The notes beneath the pieces are model-generated. The model did no database searches, was not told where the DNA came from, and was given only the letters and a program-made list of their open reading frames with translations. From contig JAQMWT010000322.1 in assembly GCA_029834535.1 (NCBI GenBank), forward strand, positions 62,001-126,000: DNA of 64,000 nucleotides. Reading direction: 5' to 3'. Of the stretch, positions 58,867 through 64,000 are shown one piece after another (positions within the stretch are counted from its first letter, which is position 1; the number at the start of each line of letters is the position of its first letter). Both the position numbers and the translations under genes were made by a program. This stretch comes from Chrysophaeum taylorii (lineage: Eukaryota; Sar; Pelagophyceae; Pelagomonadales; Pelagomonadaceae).

Positions 58867-60074
58867 TCAGCGGAGGCCGAAGCCCTCGCACTCCTTGATC
58901 GCGCGCTTGAGGAGGGGCGCGAGCTTCGAGGGAGGGTTGTAGTCCGGGAGACTGCGGCGAGAGTGGGGGAAAAAAAAAAAGAGAACTACTCACAGGAGGG
59001 TGTGGAAGCAGACGTGGGCGGTGGGGAGTCTGTCCGAGTCGCAGCCGGCGCGCTGGAGCCTGAAGGGTACGTGCTCGGGCGGCTTGAGGGCGCCGAGTCC
59101 GCCGAGGGGGGGCGTATTTGATCCCGTGATGAACTTGAGAAAGTCTCTCGCGTTGGAGGGGTCGAGGTCGTAGACGGCATCCCAGAAGGCGGCAACGACG
59201 GGGTGGGCAGAGGCGTCGGGATCGTCCGACGGCCAGCCGTCGTATCGAGTGACGCGTCGGAGGGCCGCCCAGTCGAGGTCGGCGTGGTCGCCGCGGCAGC
59301 AATCGCGGAAGTCCTCGGGTTGGAGGAAATCGACGAAGGCGTCCTTGGCGGCGGTTCGCCAGAAGCCCTTTGCGAAATTGGAGAACTGGTCGTCGACGGA
59401 GGAATGGAGGACGCGGGTCGCGACGAGGCGGACGAAGTGGCGTCGGTTGGAGCGCGTGACGGGGATGCGGTCGCCGCCGGGGATGAGGGGGACGGGGGGA
59501 TCGCCGTAAACGAAGGCGCGCTCGTAGACCCGTTCGACGTGCTTTTTGGGTTCGTATTCGAGGAGGCGGCGGAGGCCTTTCGAGAGGAGGCGGTCGACCT
59601 CGTCGAGGTCCCGGAGGAGTTCGGGGAGGGGTATTTTTGCATCGACGGAAGGGGGCGAGCGCCAGGCGAGGAGTTTTTTGAAGGCGACGGTGGGGAGGCG
59701 GGCGGCGGTTAAGGGAATGCCGTTGGCGAAGGCGAGGCCGCAGAGCGCGCCGACCTTGTCGTACTGGTCGAGGTACCAGTCGCAGCGCGGGTTGAAATAG
59801 AGGGCCTGGTCGAGGGAATCGCCGACGTAGACGAACATCCCGAGGCCGGGGTCGAAGAGCTGGGGCGAGACGAGCTCGAAAAATTCTCTTTTGACGCCGC
59901 CCTCGTCCACGCCCGGCTCGCCTTCGAACATGACCCGGAGTTCGCGGCGGCAGAGGTCCTCGTCCGAGGCGCGGGCGAGGGCCTCGAGGGCGTCGTGGGC
60001 CATGGACTCGCCGCGGCGCGCGCGCACGACGAAATAGGGAGCGGTCGCGCGTCTCGGCGGCATTTCGCCGCCGC

Positions 60075-60110
<36 letters not shown>

Positions 60111-62688
60111 CGACGTCGTAGGCCGCGCGACGCACGGCCCGCGCGGCGGCGTCGGTTCCGCCGCCGCCGCCCGTTCCGCCGCCGCCGGTCATGGCGACCA
60201 TCATCTCCCGGAGAACGTCGCGGCTCTCGTCGCGGCGGGGATCGGCGGCACTGGCGGCGGCACTGGCGGCGGACGCGACGTCGCCGTCGTCGGCGAACGC
60301 GTCGCTCGTCGCGTCTCGCGAGGCCGCGAGGAGGGCGAAGAAGGGGGAAATCCAAGCGAGGCCCGCGTCGGCCGCGTGGTCAGCGAGGAGGCGGGCGCGG
60401 GCCTGGCGGGCCGTCGCGTCGCGGCGGGCCTTTTCGTCGACGGCGAAGATCGAGCGTCGCGTCGCGGGCGAGTAGGCCCACGAAAACCGCGAAAAAAACC
60501 AAATCGGGTCGTCCTCGCCGCCTTCGTCGGCGAAGCGGTAGCGGCGAAAATCCAGGAGGAGGGGACCGGGTCGGGGTTCGCGGCCGGGTTCTTCGTCGAC
60601 GAGGGCCCCGAGACGGTCGACGGGCTCGCACTCGAATCGCACGTCCGAAGCGCCGCGCGTCTCGGCGTACGCTCGCAACGCCTCGAGGACTCGTCCCGCG
60701 CGCTCGGCCGACGCGAACACCCCCGGGAGCTCCTCGAAGTCGTCGTCAGACGACGACTCCTCGAAGAGGCCTTCGTCGTAGAAATCATCGTCCTCCTCGT
60801 CGTTTTCGGAGGAGGCGGACGGCGGGAGGTGGGCGATCGATTCGCCGCAGGGCAGAGTCATGCGCGCGCGCGCCGCGGCCGCCGCCTCCGAGAGGAGAGC
60901 GCGCATCGGGGCCGCGAGCCGCCGGAACAAGTTTGTGGTCTCGCCGCGCGCGAAGGCCGCCGCGCGCGCAGTGGCGCACCTTCGATACCCCGACGGCTTG
61001 GCGCGCCCCGAAACGAGCTCCAGCACCTCCAAAGCGGCGCGCCGGAGCGAGTTGTCCGTTTCTCGTCGCGCGGGCCAGAACGTCGACGACGCCGCCCAGA
61101 GCGCGACGACGCACCGCCCGACGTCGTCGTCGCCTCTCCTCGCGCGCCGCGGCGCGAGGGCCGACCGCAGCCGCGCCGCGCCCCGCCGACACGCCCGCGC
61201 GATCTGCCGAATCGCGCCGGGATCGCGCGGCGGCTTGGAGAGCGCCGCGTCCAGCGCCGTAGCGTCCAGCCGCTTGAACGCCTTCCATCGCCGCCGCGGC
61301 GGCCCCGGCGAAGAAGCAGACTCGTCTTCGCTCTCGGCCGGCTCGAGCTCGGGCAAACTCTCCTCCTCCTCCTCCTCCTCCTCGTCGTCGTCGTCGTCGT
61401 CGTCGATAGAAAACGCCCGGCAGTCGCCGTCCGTTTCCTCGTCGGTGAAGGATGCGCCTTCGGCCTCGCGAGACGCGGCCGCGTCGAGGCGCTTGGCGCG
61501 CGCCTCCTCGGACTCCGACTCTTCGTCCTCAGACTCCGTGTCCTCCGAGGACTCCGAGGACTCCGACGACGAATCGCTCGCCTCGTCGCCCAAGACGCTC
61601 GCGGCCTCGCTCGAGTCGTCCGTGTCGGGCGGCGACGCGAGAAAACTGCCCGCGAGCACGCTCGGCGACGCGAGCGAGGCGACGAGCCGCGAGAGACTCG
61701 AAGAGGAGGTCGGCCCGTCGTCCCGGAAAAACGTCGCGCGCAGCAGATGGTCCGGCAGCTCGCAGCTTTCGCCGCCGCCGCTGCACCTTTCGATGCTTCC
61801 GTCCCGAGTCAGCACGATCGCGGCCGCGCCCGCGGCCGAGACGGCGACCCCGTCCGACGCGCGCAATGTCGAAACTCCGTCGGGAGATCCGACCCGAACC
61901 ACCCGGCCGCCGGGCGCAAGCACGAACGCCGAGTGGCGGTCCCCGCAGGCGGCGTCGCGGAAGCGCTCGCGGGGACCCAAGACCGCGTCCACCGCGCGCG
62001 GGCGCCAGAGGACGCGCCGGCGACGCACGCCGCACCTCCCGTCCCGATTCTCGCCCCACGCGTATCCCGAGCCCGAGAGCGATACGGCGCACGCGTGCGC
62101 GCGCCCGGCCGCGACCCTCACCACCGGCACGCCCACGAGTCCCTCCACGAGCCGAGCGCTCGACAGCGTCGTCCCTCGAAAACGCCGCCGCCGCCGCTGC
62201 TGCTGATTCCTGCCGCCGCCGCCGCCGCCGCCGCCGCACCCGAGTCCCCTCGTCTCGGTCCCCCACGCGTACACCTCCAGCTCGCTCGTCCTCGCGAGAG
62301 TGAACTTGTGGCCGCACGAGACCTCTACCACGATCTGGCGGTGGCCGATCCACGCCGGCCGCTCGGGCACCACCAAGTCCTCGTCGTCGCTCCGGTCCCA
62401 GCACATCACCGAGGCCCCGTCGCTCCCGACCGCGCAGCAGTGGGTCGCGCCGACGCTCGCGCACAGGCAAGACTCGCCGGAATCGCCGCGGAGCGCCCCC
62501 CCCACCCGCGCGGCGCTTCCCCCCGTCCGCACCGTCCCGTCGCTCAGCACGGCGAGCCATCCCGACGCCGATACGTCCGCAGTCGCGATCTCGTCCTCGC
62601 ACAGGTAATTCACATCGGAGGACCCATCGTCTTCCTCCGACGACATATTGCTATAGGGAAAAGGGAATTCCTCCCAGCTCATCATCAT
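58867..62688 (-). CDS. RCC1-repeat HECT E3 ubiquitin ligase (two exons)
   Basis: Exon 1 is 62688-58994, the intron 58993-58952 (42 bp, GTGAGT...GCAG) and exon 2 58951-58867. The total is 3780 bases, exactly 1260 codons. RCC1-type repeats occupy residues about 40-300 (VYAWGTETRGLG, GYAWGENRDGRCG). Long acidic/Ser runs follow. The HECT domain starts near residue 880 (LRVMFEGEPGVDEGGVKREF, FNPRCDWYL, FANGIPL). The catalytic Cys is in LPTAHVCFH, and exon 2 supplies LPDYNPPSKLAPLL and the GFGLR end. HECT ligases take ubiquitin on this Cys before transfer. HERC-type proteins have the same domain pair. Without splicing the protein would lack its last 28 residues. Confidence 0.92.
58952..58993 (-). 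other. 42-bp intron in the HECT gene
   Basis: Minus strand GTGAGTAGTTCTC, a T-run, then CTCGCCGCAG. Joining the exons restores the standard HECT C-terminus in frame. Confidence 0.85.
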
Positions 62689-62764
62689 ACTCTCGAGAGA
62701 GAGAGACTACTACTACTACCACGATACGTTTTGGGACGTGGAACAACAACAACGGACTACCAAT

Positions 62765-64000
62765 TTAGTAGTCCCCGTCGGCGTCGCGGAGGTTAAGAAC
62801 GGACATGAAGGCCTCCTGGGGCACCGAGACCTTTCCCATCTGCTTCATGCGCTTCTTCCCCTTGGCCTGCTTCTGGAGGAGCTTCTTTTTGCGCGAAATG
62901 TCGCCGCCGTAGCACTTGGCAAGGACGTCCTTCCGGAGGGCCGAGATCTGGACCGAGGCGACCGGCTGTACCCCGACGCAGGCCTGGATGGGAATCTTGA
63001 AGAGCTGGCGCGGAATGAAATCTTTGAGCTTGCGAACCAAGACCTTGCCGGCGGCCTGGGCGTCGGCCTCGTGGACGACCGTCGAGAGCGGCGGCGCGAT
63101 TTCGCCGTTTATTTTCACGTCCAAACGGACGAGAGGCGACTCGCGATACCCGGATATGGCGTACTCCATCGAGGCAAACCCCCGGGTCCTCGACTTGACC
63201 TGGTCGAAAAAGTCGGTGATCACCTCGGCCAGCGGGATGTCGTAGACGATCGTCGTCCGCGTTTGGGTGAGGTATTTCACGTCGACCAGCTCGCCACGCC
63301 TTTCCTGCGCGAGTTCGATGAGCGCCCCCGTAAAATCCGTCGGCGCGATGATCTCCAGCTTGACGTAGGGTTCCAGCACGCGCTGGTTCCGCTCCTTGTC
63401 GGGCATGCGCGACGGGTTGTCGACCGAGACGATCCGTTCGTCCTCCTCGTCGTTTAAGATCTTATCCACGAGCTCCGCCGCCTCGGGTCCAGCAGGAACC
63501 ACCTTGTAGACGACGGCGGGGGCCGTGATCACGAGGTCGAGGTCGTACTCGCGCTCGAGCCGTTCCTGGACGATCTCCATGTGGAGAAGCCCGAGAAAGC
63601 CGCACCGAAACCCGAATCCCATCGCCGGCGAGTTCTCGGTCTCGTACCGGAGCGCTGCGTCGTTCAGCTTGAGCTTGCCGAGGGCGTCGCGGAGCGGGCC
63701 GTACTGATCGGCGTCCACGGGAAACACCCCCGCGTACACCATCGGCGTCGCCTCGGCGTACCCGGGTAGCGCCTCGACGCCGTCCTCGTCGCTATTCGAA
63801 AGTCCGCGCCTCAGGACGGTGATGGTGTCGCCGACGCGCGCATCGTCGACTTGTTTTATCGCGGCGCACAGGTACCCGACTTCCCCGGGCCCCAAAGCCC
63901 GCTCGGTCACAGGAATCCGCGCCGGCGTCATGACGCCAACCTCGGTCGCGTCGTAGGCCTTGCCCGACGCGAGGAACTTGACGCGGTCGCCCTTCTTGAT
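62765..64000 (-). CDS. lepA/GUF1: Elongation factor 4 (LepA/GUF1) GTPase, C-terminal part
   Basis: Partial; the frame runs off the right edge, so the G domain is outside the window. From the edge: [26 protein letters not shown] and LNDAALRYE of domains II-III. Then [20 protein letters not shown], the EF-G-like domain V ([19 protein letters not shown]) and the LepA-specific C-terminal domain ([53 protein letters not shown]). LepA/GUF1 promotes ribosome function and back-translocation in bacteria and in mitochondria or plastids. The targeting peptide is not visible. Stop at 62765, 76 bp upstream of the HECT start. Confidence 0.95.
   Translation of the reverse strand: MKKGDRVKFLASGKAYDATEVGVMTPARIPVTERALGPGEVGYLCAAIKQVDDARVGDTITVLRRGLSNSDEDGVEALPGYAEATPMVYAGVFPVDADQYGPLRDALGKLKLNDAALRYETENSPAMGFGFRCGFLGLLHMEIVQERLEREYDLDLVITAPAVVYKVVPAGPEAAELVDKILNDEEDERIVSVDNPSRMPDKERNQRVLEPYVKLEIIAPTDFTGALIELAQERRGELVDVKYLTQTRTTIVYDIPLAEVITDFFDQVKSRTRGFASMEYAISGYRESPLVRLDVKINGEIAPPLSTVVHEADAQAAGKVLVRKLKDFIPRQLFKIPIQACVGVQPVASVQISALRKDVLAKCYGGDISRKKKLLQKQAKGKKRMKQMGKVSVPQEAFMSVLNLRDADGDY

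Noticed and set aside
58826-60355. 509-codon Arg/Pro-rich minus-strand frame
   Set aside because: Shifted frame of the HECT coding region; composition only, no motifs.
59995-62796. 933-codon open frame on the plus strand
   Set aside because: Antisense to the RCC1-HECT gene. Arg/Gly/Ala-rich composition is what high GC gives opposite a real gene, and no domain is visible.
1-64000. CRISPR array, rRNA genes or bacterial operon
   Set aside because: No regularly spaced repeats, no rRNA signatures; genes and introns are eukaryotic.

Overview
The window is a eukaryotic nuclear segment. Host genes at the right end are GC-rich, tightly packed and carry very short introns (42 and 50 bp, GTGAGT...CAG). 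They encode typical eukaryotic proteins (TMEM222/DUF778, RCC1-HECT ligase, TAZ-finger protein, METTL21-type methyltransferases, LepA/GUF1). Together with oomycete-like hAT, Ty1/copia, Ty3/gypsy and Helitron remnants, this fits a marine microalga, possibly a pelagophyte-like stramenopile. That taxonomic guess is weak.

Layout. 1-4567: minus-strand Ty1/copia element (C1) with a 96-bp LTR, running off the left edge. 4579-21020: plus-strand Ty1/copia element (A) carrying a cytosine-C5 DNA methyltransferase between protease and integrase. A Ty3/gypsy element (gypsy1, 6474-14009) is inserted in its gag with a 5-bp target duplication. 21021-28486: degenerate minus-strand gypsy2, hit by a SINE-like element and a solo LTR. 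28487-35208: inverted A-type LTR, then a large element (B) with an A-type 3' LTR but no recognisable pol. 35209-37650: tRNA-Thr(AGT), a TBC-domain pseudogene fragment and diverged tandem repeats. 37651-40407: intact secreted Kelch plus FAD-oxidase gene. 40840-45390: Helitron fragments, a broken BED/hAT transposase and a gypsy LTR. 45392-50810: rearranged gypsy3 with a copy of its tRNA-Gly primer, a perfect 97-bp foldback and head-to-head pol segments. 50811-51980: copia 3' end, Helitron helicase end, minisatellite. 52039-64000: seven host genes.

The most notable system is element A: a retrotransposon whose polyprotein includes a DNA methyltransferase with an intact Pro-Cys motif IV and ENV motif VI. 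It could methylate its own or host DNA. Its reading frame is now broken by small shifts, one in-frame stop and the gypsy1 insertion, so this copy is a fossil. Second is gypsy3, which preserves successive template switches of aberrant reverse transcription. Third is a conserved module of about 90 residues downstream of the integrase in two gypsy families, which may be a chromatin-targeting domain.

The host genes look unrelated in pathway. They include a ubiquitin ligase, a translation GTPase, two small methyltransferases flanking a membrane protein, a histidine phosphatase and a zinc-finger protein. They are packed with 18-80 bp gaps or overlaps in several places.
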